From Terriglobia bacterium (lineage in GTDB: Bacteria > Acidobacteriota > Terriglobia > Terriglobales > Acidobacteriaceae), in NCBI GenBank assembly GCA_020073385.1, contig JAIQFH010000049.1, positions 1-58,100 on the forward strand: DNA of 58,100 nt. The letters run 5' to 3'. The position numbers and the translations under genes are program-made. Shown here piece by piece: positions 1 to 6,680 of the stretch; the stretch's first letter is position 1; each line of letters begins with the position of its first letter. A model generated the notes under the pieces. The model did no database searches and was not told the origin of the DNA. It was given only the letters and a program-made list of their open reading frames with translations.

Positions 1-470
1 ATGTTCTTCCCGGCGAATCCCTTGGCATAGGCATCCTTGATCGCCTTCTGCATGATGTTCGACAGGTACCGGTATTCGCCGCGAATGTAGATGTACCCGC
101 TCTTCGCGCCCACAGCCAGCCCGGCGATCATCACGCCCTCGATCACCGAATGCGGATCATGCTCAAAAATCAGCCGGTCCTTGCAGGTTCCCGGTTCGCT
201 CTCATCCCCATTGCACAAAACGTACTTGGGCTTAGCCGATTGCTTGGGCACAAACGACCACTTCATCCCGGTCGAGAATCCCGCTCCCCCACGCCCGCGA
301 AGCCCTGAATTCTTAACCTCATTAATGATGGCGTCCGACTCCATGGCCAGCGCCTTCTGCACGGCCTTGTAGCCGTCGAGCTCGAGGTAGCGGTCGATGT
401 TAACCGCACCCTGGCCGAAGCGCCGGGAAACGACTTTTACCTCGTCGGGATGTGAAACCAAGGCAGCCAT
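1..470 (-). CDS. nuoF: NADH-quinone oxidoreductase subunit F (partial, N-terminal part)
   Basis: This is the FMN- and NADH-binding subunit of complex I, acting at the tip of the cytoplasmic arm. Reading from the ATG at 470 leftwards gives about 156 codons before the window ends, so the C-terminal [4Fe-4S] region is outside. The visible part holds the glycine-rich stretch [13 protein letters not shown] and the segment YVLCNGDESEPGTCKDR typical of NuoF/HoxF NADH and FMN sites, followed by GYIYIRGEY. It lies downstream of nuoE in the same direction, with a short inverted repeat between them. The identity is firm from these family motifs. The second NuoF-like protein of this window (hoxF, 27212) belongs to the hydrogenase and is clearly different in sequence. 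Confidence 0.93.
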   Translation of the reverse strand, partial: MAALVSHPDEVKVVSRRFGQGAVNIDRYLELDGYKAVQKALAMESDAIINEVKNSGLRGRGGAGFSTGMKWSFVPKQSAKPKYVLCNGDESEPGTCKDRLIFEHDPHSVIEGVMIAGLAVGAKSGYIYIRGEYRYLSNIMQKAIKDAYAKGFAGKN

Positions 471-481
471 GAGAGCGATTG

Positions 482-561
482 TTGATTGAAGATTTTAGAT
501 TGCAGATTGGAACCAACACCGCGCGATCAAAATCTGCAATCTGAAATCATCAATCTGAAAT
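482..561. repeat. Short inverted repeat between nuoE and nuoF
   Basis: An AT-rich block in which GATTGCAGATT-like words at 498-508 are answered by AATCTGCAATCTGAAATC-like words at 530-548 and again at 552-562. A second copy of the same word family lies at 38035-38121 between the antitoxin and toxin genes. It abuts the nuoE stop codon. It looks like a mobile intergenic hairpin element rather than a terminator, as there is no T-run. Confidence 0.7.
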
Positions 562-1044
562 CTACTGCGTTCCCTTCTTCCTGTACTCGTCGAGAATCTG
601 ATCCATCTTCGCCGTCGACAGGTTCTCGTGAAAATCGTAGTTGACTTGCGCCGCCGGAGCCCAGCTGCACGCACCGATGCACTCCACTTCTTCCAGCGTA
701 AACAGCCCGTCGGGTGTCGTCTGCTTGTGCCCGATGCCCAGCTTCTTCGCGCAATGATGCAGAATCTCTTCTCCGCCCCGCACCATGCAGCTGATGTTCG
801 TGCACACCTGCACGTTATATTTCCCTCGCGGCTTGGTGGTCAGCATCGAGTAGTAGCTGATCACGTTGCGCACTTCGAGTTCGGTCAGATCCAGCCGCGA
901 AGCGATCTCGGCGATGACCTCGTCGGACAGATACCCGACCTCATCCTGTGCATAAAGCAGGGTAGGCACCAGCGCCGACCGCTTGGTCGGGTAATGCGGC
1001 ACCATCTCCGCAAACCGCGCCTCGAATTCATCCGAAAATTTCAT
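562..1044 (-). CDS. nuoE: NADH-quinone oxidoreductase subunit E
   Basis: This is the 24-kDa-type subunit of complex I. It carries the [2Fe-2S] cluster N1a next to the FMN of NuoF. The 160-residue protein has the expected two parts: a helical N-terminal region (about 1-75) and a thioredoxin-like ferredoxin fold. The cluster ligands are visible as Cys81 and Cys86 (VCTNISC) and Cys122 and Cys126 (ECIGAC). Length is normal for the family. The gene sits between nuoD and nuoF, with small repeat-filled gaps on both sides, and is read in the same direction. The start at 1044 (MKFSDEF) gives a standard N-terminus. HoxE at 26713 is its paralogue in the hydrogenase. Confidence 0.95.
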   Translation of the reverse strand: MKFSDEFEARFAEMVPHYPTKRSALVPTLLYAQDEVGYLSDEVIAEIASRLDLTELEVRNVISYYSMLTTKPRGKYNVQVCTNISCMVRGGEEILHHCAKKLGIGHKQTTPDGLFTLEEVECIGACSWAPAAQVNYDFHENLSTAKMDQILDEYRKKGTQ

Positions 1045-1055
1045 TTTGAGGTCTC

Positions 1056-1126
1056 CCCTGTGAGCCTCTGGTGTTCCCTGTGGTGAGACAAAGCATTAAC
1101 CACAGAGAGCACAGAGGTTCACAGGG
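1056..1126. repeat. Inverted repeat (ACCACAGAG type) between nuoD and nuoE
   Basis: The arms at 1057-1084 (CCTGTGAGCCTCTGGTG then CCTGTGGT) and 1098-1126 (AACCACAGAG then CAGAGGTTCACAGGG) are near reverse complements. The same kind of element (CCACGGAG/CTCCGTGG) recurs at 14469-14597, with a single partial arm at 12719. It fills the whole nuoD-nuoE gap up to the nuoD stop codon. Confidence 0.7.
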
Positions 1127-2332
1127 TCATCGATCAATTTCCCCCAGGACAATATCAATCGACCCAATGGCCGCGACTACATCCGCCAAAAGTCGTCCCT
1201 CACACATCTTGGCCAGAGTCTGCAGATTCGCAAAGCAGGCCGACCGCATGTGCACCCGATAAGGCTTCGCCGTCCCGTCGCTAACGATGTAGTACCCCAT
1301 CTCGCCCCGCGGAGACTCGACTGCCTGATAAACCTCACCCGCCGGCACCGCAAAGCCTTCCGTAATAATCTTGAAGTGATAGATGAGGGATTCCATCTGC
1401 GTCTTCATCTTCTCGCGGTCGGGAAGGACCACGTGCGGCGCGTCAGCCTTGATCGGACCTTCCGGCATTCCATCGAGAGCCTGTCGTACGATCCCAACGG
1501 ACTCCCGCAATTCCTGCACGCGGCACATGTACCGGGCAAAAACGTCGCCTTCCTGCGATACCGGCACTCTGAACTGGAACTTCTCGTAACTCGAATACGG
1601 CATGTCGCGCCGCAAGTCGATATCCACGCCACTCCCGCGCAACGTCGGCCCGGTCGCGCCCAAAGCAATCGCATCCTCGGCCGTCATCTTCGCGACGCCC
1701 TTGGTCCGCATCAGCCAGATCGGATTCCCGGTGAGCAGGTTCTCGTACTCATCCACTCGCTCGGGGAAGTAGCCCGCGAAATCGCGCACGCGGTCGAAAA
1801 ATCCGAGCGGCGGTTCCAGCGCAATCCCGCCCACGCGGAAATACGACGTCATCATCCGCTGTCCGCTGACCATCTCGAACATCTTCAGGACTTCTTCGCG
1901 CTCGCGGAAGCAATACAGGAATACCGTGAGTGCGCCGATGTCCATGGCGTGCGTACCCAGCCACACCAGGTGTGAATTGATGCGGGTCAATTCATTCAGC
2001 AGCACCCGCAGCCACTGCGCTTTCGGCGGAATCTCCAGGCCCAGCAACTTCTCCACCGCCAGCACGTAGCACAGATTGTTGGTCAGCGGGCAGAGGTAGT
2101 CGATGCGGTCCGTCAGCGGCACCACCTGTTGGTAGAACTTCGCCTCGCAAGTCTTCTCAATGCCGGTGTGCAGGTAGCCAATGTCCGGCATCAGGCGCAC
2201 AACGGTTTCGCCGTCGATTTCCAGCAGCACCCGAAGTACCCCGTGCGTCGACGGGTGTTGCGGCCCCATGTTCAGGATCATCGTGCGATCCTGTCCGGGC
2301 TCCAGTACTGGAGTGGGATTCAGGTGGGCCAT
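1127..2332 (-). CDS. nuoD: NADH-quinone oxidoreductase subunit D
   Basis: This is the 49-kDa-type subunit of complex I. It forms the quinone pocket with NuoB and is descended from the large subunit of [NiFe] hydrogenases. The 401-residue protein has NMGPQHPSTHGVLR near the N-terminus (quinone-site His region), the GYLHTGIEK motif, and ends in GEIDR as the family does. Length is full. Its ATG directly follows the nuoC stop codon, so the two are co-translated. It does not carry the Ni-binding cysteines of true hydrogenases, which separates it from hoxH in this window. Confidence 0.97.
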   Translation of the reverse strand: MAHLNPTPVLEPGQDRTMILNMGPQHPSTHGVLRVLLEIDGETVVRLMPDIGYLHTGIEKTCEAKFYQQVVPLTDRIDYLCPLTNNLCYVLAVEKLLGLEIPPKAQWLRVLLNELTRINSHLVWLGTHAMDIGALTVFLYCFREREEVLKMFEMVSGQRMMTSYFRVGGIALEPPLGFFDRVRDFAGYFPERVDEYENLLTGNPIWLMRTKGVAKMTAEDAIALGATGPTLRGSGVDIDLRRDMPYSSYEKFQFRVPVSQEGDVFARYMCRVQELRESVGIVRQALDGMPEGPIKADAPHVVLPDREKMKTQMESLIYHFKIITEGFAVPAGEVYQAVESPRGEMGYYIVSDGTAKPYRVHMRSACFANLQTLAKMCEGRLLADVVAAIGSIDIVLGEIDR

Positions 2333-2830
2333 CTAGCGGTAGCCCTCCACCGGATAGTCCTTGCGGAGAGGGTGACCTTCCCAGTCTTCGGGCATCAGGA
2401 TCCTGCGTAAATAAGGATGTCCTGCGAAACGTACCCCAAACAGATCGAAAATCTCACGTTCAAAGTAGTTCGCGCCAAGCCAGACAGATGTAATGGAATC
2501 AACCGTCGGACTGGAACTATTCAAGCGGACCTTGAGCCGCACGCGTTCCTTCTTGGGGATCGAAAGTAGATGGTAGACAACTTCAAACCTTGGCTCCGAG
2601 GGATACCAGTCCACGCACGTAACATCCGAGAGAAAATTGAAGGGACAGGCTGAATCGTCCTTGAGCAATGCGCATGCCTCGCGGATATCCGACCGGTCCA
2701 CGTAAATCGTCATCTCGTCCCGATCGTATTTCGCGCTTTGAACGGCGGACTGCTTCCAGCCCAACAGTCGCGCGACGGCGGGATGGTTCTTGAGCTGCTC
2801 CACATCCGTGATCGCGGGGACCAGTGGCAT
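2333..2830 (-). CDS. nuoC: NADH-quinone oxidoreductase subunit C
   Basis: This is the 30-kDa-type peripheral-arm subunit of complex I. The 165-residue protein shows the family block ERE[I]FDLFGVRFAGHP followed by RRILMPEDWEGHPLRKDYP, the signature region of the 30-kDa subunit. It is a separate protein, not fused to NuoD as in E. coli. Its start codon overlaps the nuoA stop codon by one base (position 2830), so translation is probably coupled to nuoA. In most clusters nuoB lies between nuoA and nuoC; here nothing does. Confidence 0.95.
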   Translation of the reverse strand: MPLVPAITDVEQLKNHPAVARLLGWKQSAVQSAKYDRDEMTIYVDRSDIREACALLKDDSACPFNFLSDVTCVDWYPSEPRFEVVYHLLSIPKKERVRLKVRLNSSSPTVDSITSVWLGANYFEREIFDLFGVRFAGHPYLRRILMPEDWEGHPLRKDYPVEGYR

Positions 2831-3240
2831 CAGCTCCTCTTCCTTCCCTCGGCGGTCTCACCCCAGTCCAGAACGCCCTTTTTCCAAACGTAAAAGAAGC
2901 CAACCAGAAAGACGCCGATGTACACCAGCATCTCCCACAGCCCGAACATGCCTTGACCATCCGCCTTGAGTTTCTTCAAAATCACGGCCCAGGGATAGAT
3001 GAAGACAGCCTCAACGTCGAACAGAATGAACAGCATAGCGACGAGGTAGAACTTGACCGAGAAGCGCTGGCGGGAGTCCCCGACTGGGGTCATGCCGCAT
3101 TCGTAGGGCGAAAGTTTGGCGCGGGTGGGTTTACGTTGCCCGATCAGCCAGGAAAGCAGCACAATCGCGCTCGCAATCCCGCCAGCCATAAGAATATGGA
3201 TGAGAAACGGGAGGTAGCGAGCGAAGTAATTGTCGGGCAT
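2830..3240 (-). CDS. nuoA: NADH-quinone oxidoreductase subunit A
   Basis: This is a small membrane subunit of complex I with three predicted transmembrane helices (about residues 10-32, 65-85 and 95-115). Motifs KLSPYECGMTPVGD and RFSVKFYLVAMLFILFDVE match the conserved loop and second helix of NuoA/ND3. Length (136) is normal. It is the first gene of the minus-strand cluster. The 213 bases upstream hold a repeat block and presumably the promoter, which I could not define. The last base overlaps nuoC. Confidence 0.95.
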   Translation of the reverse strand: MPDNYFARYLPFLIHILMAGGIASAIVLLSWLIGQRKPTRAKLSPYECGMTPVGDSRQRFSVKFYLVAMLFILFDVEAVFIYPWAVILKKLKADGQGMFGLWEMLVYIGVFLVGFFYVWKKGVLDWGETAEGRKRS

Positions 3241-3336
3241 AGGAGGAGGTATATATAATTCGCGCCAAGTGATGGCTTAAACGTTCCAGATTATGGGTTT
3301 ACACTTGCGAGTGTCAAGCCAGCGGGAGGCAAATTT

Positions 3337-3450
3337 CGTAATTGTGTAATTCGGTAATTGAGTAATTGAAAAGCGGTTGCGAACACGCGCCGAAAACACG
3401 GAATCTGAGATTTTCAATGACCCAATTACACAATTACCAATCACTCAATC
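3337..3450. repeat. AATTAC-rich inverted repeat in the nuoA / hypothetical divergent gap
   Basis: The first arm (3337-3370) repeats GTAATTG/TAATTG words. The second arm (3416-3450) repeats CAATTAC words in reverse complement. It occupies most of the space between the divergent nuoA and the gene at 3454. Similar CAATCAC words appear at 15870-15900. Confidence 0.6.
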
Positions 3451-3453
3451 CTT

Positions 3454-4038
3454 ATGATTTTCGGGTTCAATACCGACGTTAAGCATGGCGACACGATCTA
3501 TCACGTGCAGAGCGAAGCGCGTGAAGGCGAGCTCCTCCTCCAGACGCAGGTATTCGTGCGCGGCCGCTGCATCGGCAAAAAAGCTACCTCCTACGCGAAG
3601 AAAGCATCGGAGGCCGGGTTCGGCGACGCGCAAAAAGAACAGCAGTTGCGCGAGCAGCATCGCCTCGTGCTCGACGCCATACGGGAAGGGAAGCTCGACA
3701 ACGTCCTCGATCACCCCGAACCCGAAGCACTTGCCACCGTCAAAGAACTTGAAGTGCAGTGGCTCAATGCTGACTCCGTCCTTGCCGAGCGCAATCTAAC
3801 CATGCAGTTGCGCGTGACCGAGGGCGGCGCCGCAGCGTCGGGCGCACGCCTCACCTTCCGCTTCGCGCGACCGGGCGCTGCCCCGTTCTACACGCAAGCA
3901 GTAGCCGATTCCGGCGGCGCCGCAGAAATTAAAATAGAAGTTGAAGAGGCTTCTCTCCCGGATTCTTCGCTCCTGGTCCAAGCCAACTTCGAAGGCCGCA
4001 CCGCGACAAGAAAGTTCGTGCTACGCAAAGCCGAGTAG
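3454..4038 (+). CDS. Hypothetical protein, two-part architecture
   Basis: A 194-residue protein I do not recognise. It begins MIFGFNTDVKHGDTIYHVQSEAREGELLLQTQ, a short beta-rich N-terminal part (about 1-50) that reads like a small conserved domain. A charged helical stretch (about 50-95) follows, and a C-terminal beta-rich region (about 110-190) suggests an Ig-like fold. There is no signal peptide or membrane segment. No clear ribosome binding site precedes the ATG because a repeat runs up to it, so the start is uncertain. It is divergent from the nuo cluster and stands alone. Codon use looks like the neighbours, so it is probably a real gene. Confidence 0.7.
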   Translation: MIFGFNTDVKHGDTIYHVQSEAREGELLLQTQVFVRGRCIGKKATSYAKKASEAGFGDAQKEQQLREQHRLVLDAIREGKLDNVLDHPEPEALATVKELEVQWLNADSVLAERNLTMQLRVTEGGAAASGARLTFRFARPGAAPFYTQAVADSGGAAEIKIEVEEASLPDSSLLVQANFEGRTATRKFVLRKAE

Positions 4039-4279
4039 TTCAGTGATCGTGTAGGGACGGACGCTTGCGTCCGTCCCGCGAGCAAAGCGAGCGTGTGGGA
4101 GCAGAGCTGTCGCAATTGTGGCACGGGACTTTGCCCATAAGTGATTCCAGCCGCGTAGCGGCGGCAGGTGAAAGCCCGGTAGGAATGCTCCGAATAATCT
4201 TTGACGCAAGCCACGAGTCACCCATCAGGCATGCCACGTTTTCTCACCAATCAAATCAGCGTACATTGTCGTATACATC
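4039..4279. other. Intergenic repeat-bearing region before thiS
   Basis: It contains a GGGACGGACGC/GCGTCCGTCCC hairpin (4056-4077) and other short palindromic words (GCCGCGTAGCGGCGGC at 4151-4166). I looked for a TPP riboswitch upstream of thiS and saw no CTGAGA box or other thi-box core. Confidence 0.5.
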
Positions 4280-4495
4280 ATGAAACTCCACATCAACGGA
4301 GAAGAAAGATCATTCGATCCTCCAGTTCCCACTCTCGCCGCTCTGGTAGAGGCCCTCGGCATGAAGACCGATCGCGTTGCCATCGAACTGAACCGCGACA
4401 TAGTCCCGCGCGACCGCTGGGCGCAGACGACACTTAATGAGGGCGACAAACTAGAGGTCGTCCACTTCGTCGGAGGAGGCTCTATCCGTGAGTGA
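4280..4495 (+). CDS. thiS: Sulfur carrier protein ThiS, with C-terminal tail
   Basis: This is a ubiquitin-like sulfur carrier for thiazole synthesis in thiamine biosynthesis. The 71 residues match Thi[10 protein letters not shown] at the N-terminus, the IVPRDRW segment, and the terminal block VVHFVGGG. ThiS normally ends in Gly-Gly, which is adenylated and thiocarboxylated. Here four residues (SIRE) follow the three glycines at 65-67. The reading frame passes through GGAGGAGGC (4471-4479), which could be a ribosome binding site for a GTG at 4488. That GTG opens a short frame (VSDW...) with no ThiG sequence after it, so thiG may have been lost. A processed tail, or a non-thiamine sulfur carrier role, is possible. 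Confidence 0.85.
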   Translation: MKLHINGEERSFDPPVPTLAALVEALGMKTDRVAIELNRDIVPRDRWAQTTLNEGDKLEVVHFVGGGSIRE

Positions 4496-4521
4496 TTGGA
4501 TACCTGACCACCGCGTTCGAC

Positions 4522-4592
4522 GCAACCGTGGAAGAGCGGCCCTTCAGGGCCGCGTAAGCCCAAGGAATGGGCTTTAGCCCTTGTGGTCGTTG
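4522..4592. repeat. Intergenic repeat (GGCCCTTCAGGGCC / GGCTTTAGCC type)
   Basis: The block has AACCGTGGAAGAG, then the palindrome GGCCCTTCAGGGCC, then GGGCTTTAGCCC. Nearly the same order of words occurs at 34928-35000 before hypC, and related words occur at 46065-46214. It sits just after thiS. Confidence 0.7.
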
Positions 4593-4707
4593 TTGAATTG
4601 CCGCTGCCGATCAAGACGTTTCTTTAACACACGTTCAATCTCGCCCAGGAACTCTCTTAGTCACTAACCCCTTCATTTCTTTGCTTGATCCACAGCCTCC
4701 CATGCCT

Positions 4708-4751
4708 AAAATGTGTGAAACATTTTGCATCGAAATTGTTTCAAACATTTT
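4708..4751 (+). promoter_or_regulatory. Two tandem palindromes upstream of the MerR gene
   Basis: The first palindrome is AAAATGT-N5-ACATTTT at 4708-4726 (perfect arms). The second is AAATTGT-N5-ACATTTT at 4733-4751 (one mismatch). Their centres are 25 bases apart and they end 10 bases before the MerR start codon. They are the best candidates for an autoregulatory operator. The regulator that binds them is inferred, not shown. Confidence 0.6.
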
Positions 4752-4761
4752 TTGAGGATGA

Positions 4762-5235
4762 ATGCAGGATCGCTTCACATCCCGGGAAGTGACCACCCTG
4801 ACCGGCATCACTGCCCGCCAGTTGCAATGGTGGGACGAGCGTGGCGTAGTGAAGCCAGAGCGCGAAGGCCATCGCCGCCTCTACTCGATGAACCAACTCA
4901 CCGAGATCGCCGTCATTTGCCAACTCCGCCGGAAGGGATTTTCGCTGCAAGGCGTGCGCAAGGTCGTCCGCTTCCTCGACCGGGAATTCGGCAAAGGCCT
5001 GGCCGAAATCCTCGACCGCAATTCGGAAACCCATCTACTGACCGACGGCAAACATCTTTATCTGGAGACTTCGGCCAAGCAGATCGTCGACATCCTCAAG
5101 AACTCCAATCAGCCCATTTTGGGCGTCTGTTTAACCGATGCTGTTCGCCAGGTTCGTGCTGGCGTAACAGCGGCAAAGGTAAGTACCTCAGTAACTTCGC
5201 GGGATTACCTGAGGCGTGCTAGAAAGGCTTCGTAA
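4762..5235 (+). CDS. MerR-family transcriptional regulator
   Basis: A 157-residue DNA-binding protein. Residues about 5-70 form the MerR winged helix-turn-helix: FTSREVTTLTGITARQLQWW, then the wing with RRLYS and a second helix TEIAVICQLRRKGFSL. The C-terminal half has no cysteine cluster for metal binding and no long effector domain, so the ligand is unknown. The start is the ATG at 4762 behind GAGG at 4754-4757. A competing ATG at 4758 is out of frame. Two palindromes directly upstream suggest autoregulation. A small zinc-ribbon-like gene follows after 42 bases and may be co-transcribed. Confidence 0.88.
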   Translation: MQDRFTSREVTTLTGITARQLQWWDERGVVKPEREGHRRLYSMNQLTEIAVICQLRRKGFSLQGVRKVVRFLDREFGKGLAEILDRNSETHLLTDGKHLYLETSAKQIVDILKNSNQPILGVCLTDAVRQVRAGVTAAKVSTSVTSRDYLRRARKAS

Positions 5236-5277
5236 GGATTTTTGGGTCGAGCACAAACGAATCGAGGGAGGGAACAC

Positions 5278-5541
5278 ATGGTCGGTGAACTGGACATCCT
5301 CAACGAGTGGATTCCGGAACAGATGCAGCCTGGTACCGTCTTTGTGCTCGAAAACGCCGGTGAGATCGGCGAGAAAGAAGATCCTTACTGGGCCGTGCTC
5401 TCATGCCCATCCTGCGGCATGCTCGGCCTCATCACCCGCAAACAGATCAACGGAATGCTCCCGGTTATCTGCGGCTCCGAGAGTTGTTCGGCGCAGTTCT
5501 TCATCCGAGAGAGCGAAGTAGTAGTCCGCAAACCATTCTAG
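5278..5541 (+). CDS. Small protein with zinc-ribbon-like cysteines
   Basis: An 87-residue protein of unknown function. The start at 5278 (MVGELDILNEWIPEQ) is chosen because GGGAGGG lies just upstream. The ATG at 5242 lacks one and would reach back almost to the MerR stop codon. Cysteines sit in a CPSCG pair and a CGSESC pair about 20 residues later, a treble-clef or rubredoxin-like spacing that probably binds zinc. It follows the MerR gene closely. No catalytic motif is visible. Confidence 0.7.
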   Translation: MVGELDILNEWIPEQMQPGTVFVLENAGEIGEKEDPYWAVLSCPSCGMLGLITRKQINGMLPVICGSESCSAQFFIRESEVVVRKPF

Positions 5542-5669
5542 AACTGCAAAACCATCCCGTAGAGACGTTGCTTTGCTACGTCTCCTCTATCCAGGAACCT
5601 AAAGCGTCGATCTATCAGTTCTACTCTGCAGGTGTTGCGCCGCACGCAGAGACGTTGCCAGCAACGTTT

Positions 5670-6662
5670 CTATGGTTGATTGATCAAGTGCGCAAACACT
5701 GACAGGTCGATATTCCCGCCGCTCACAACGCAGACGACCTTCCGTGCCCCACACTTCCCGCTCAGTCCCGCCGCGACCGCACAGGCTCCAGCGCCTTCGC
5801 TGATGACATGATTCCGCTCGGCCACAATCTTCATCGCCAGCCGTACCTCGTCGAGCGTGCTCACGATCGACCCCGACAGCAGATGATGCGCCAGATTCCA
5901 CATGCGGGGAAACACCGATTTCCCTCCGCACCCATCCACCCAACTCGCCTTCCAACTGGGAAACTTCTGCGGTGATCCGGCGGCCAGAGACCAGGCCAGC
6001 GGTGCAGCCGTTTCCGGTTCCGCGGCGAACACCTTCACGTTGGGCGCGCGCTCTTTCATGGCAGACGCGATGCCGCACGACAAGCCTCCGCCGCCGAACG
6101 ACGCCACGATCACTTCGACATCAGGCAGGTCTTCCAGAATCTCCAGCCCCGCCGACGCGTTGCCAGCGATAAATTCGTCATCCTCGAATGGATGTACGAA
6201 CGCACCATTCATCGCCGGATGTGCGCGGTCCGCCAGCGCTTTCCAGCAGTCGTCGTACGAAGCTTTCACGATCTCCCCGCCGAGGCGCCCTACCGCGTCG
6301 AGCTTGGCTGCGGGAGCGGCGTCGATTACTAGTACCTTGCACGGGACACCGGCCTTGCGCGCGGCGAGCGCGACTCCTTGCGCAGCGTTGCCCGCACTCA
6401 CCGTCCATACTCCGCGCCGTCGCTCTGCCTCAGGCAACAGGCGCACCGCATTGTAGGCGCCACGGATCTTGAACGACCCAATCGGCTGCAGGCACTCGAG
6501 CTTCAGATAAATCTCGGCAGGTCCGTCGTAGTTCAGGCGCACCAGCGGCGTGCGAATGCCGGCTTCGTAGACGTGTTTACGAGCGTCATCGATCATCCCG
6601 GGCGGGATGTTGCGTTCATTCTTCTCCACAGAGGCAAAATGAGTTGCCATGACGCTCCCCAA
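5670..6662 (-). CDS. Threonine/serine dehydratase-like PLP enzyme
   Basis: A fold-type II PLP enzyme, most like the biodegradative threonine dehydratase or serine racemase group. It deaminates threonine or serine to the 2-oxoacid. Lys65 in GSFKIRGA is the Schiff-base lysine, and the phosphate-binding loop SFGGGGLSCG is at about 188-197. At 330 residues it lacks the C-terminal ACT regulatory domain of the biosynthetic IlvA. It starts 18 bases after the ribBA stop codon on the same strand, so they probably share a transcript. An alternative start (MATHF) lies at 6650. The 2-oxobutyrate it could form would be a substrate for a 2-oxoacid:ferredoxin oxidoreductase such as that at 21472-24469. That link is inference. 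Confidence 0.85.
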   Translation of the reverse strand: MGSVMATHFASVEKNERNIPPGMIDDARKHVYEAGIRTPLVRLNYDGPAEIYLKLECLQPIGSFKIRGAYNAVRLLPEAERRRGVWTVSAGNAAQGVALAARKAGVPCKVLVIDAAPAAKLDAVGRLGGEIVKASYDDCWKALADRAHPAMNGAFVHPFEDDEFIAGNASAGLEILEDLPDVEVIVASFGGGGLSCGIASAMKERAPNVKVFAAEPETAAPLAWSLAAGSPQKFPSWKASWVDGCGGKSVFPRMWNLAHHLLSGSIVSTLDEVRLAMKIVAERNHVISEGAGACAVAAGLSGKCGARKVVCVVSGGNIDLSVFAHLINQP

Positions 6663-6680
6663 TATTTGGAGTGGATTCTA

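Noticed and set aside
482..564. CRISPR-like run of AATCTGCAATCTGAAATC words
   Set aside because: The words are irregularly spaced and form an inverted repeat; there are no uniform spacers and no cas genes.
562..1086. Plus-strand open frames opposite nuoE, nuoD and many other genes
   Set aside because: They are antisense shadows of well-supported genes in GC-rich DNA, with no family motifs.
4039..4279. TPP riboswitch before thiS
   Set aside because: No CTGAGA or other thi-box core is present; only short palindromes are seen.
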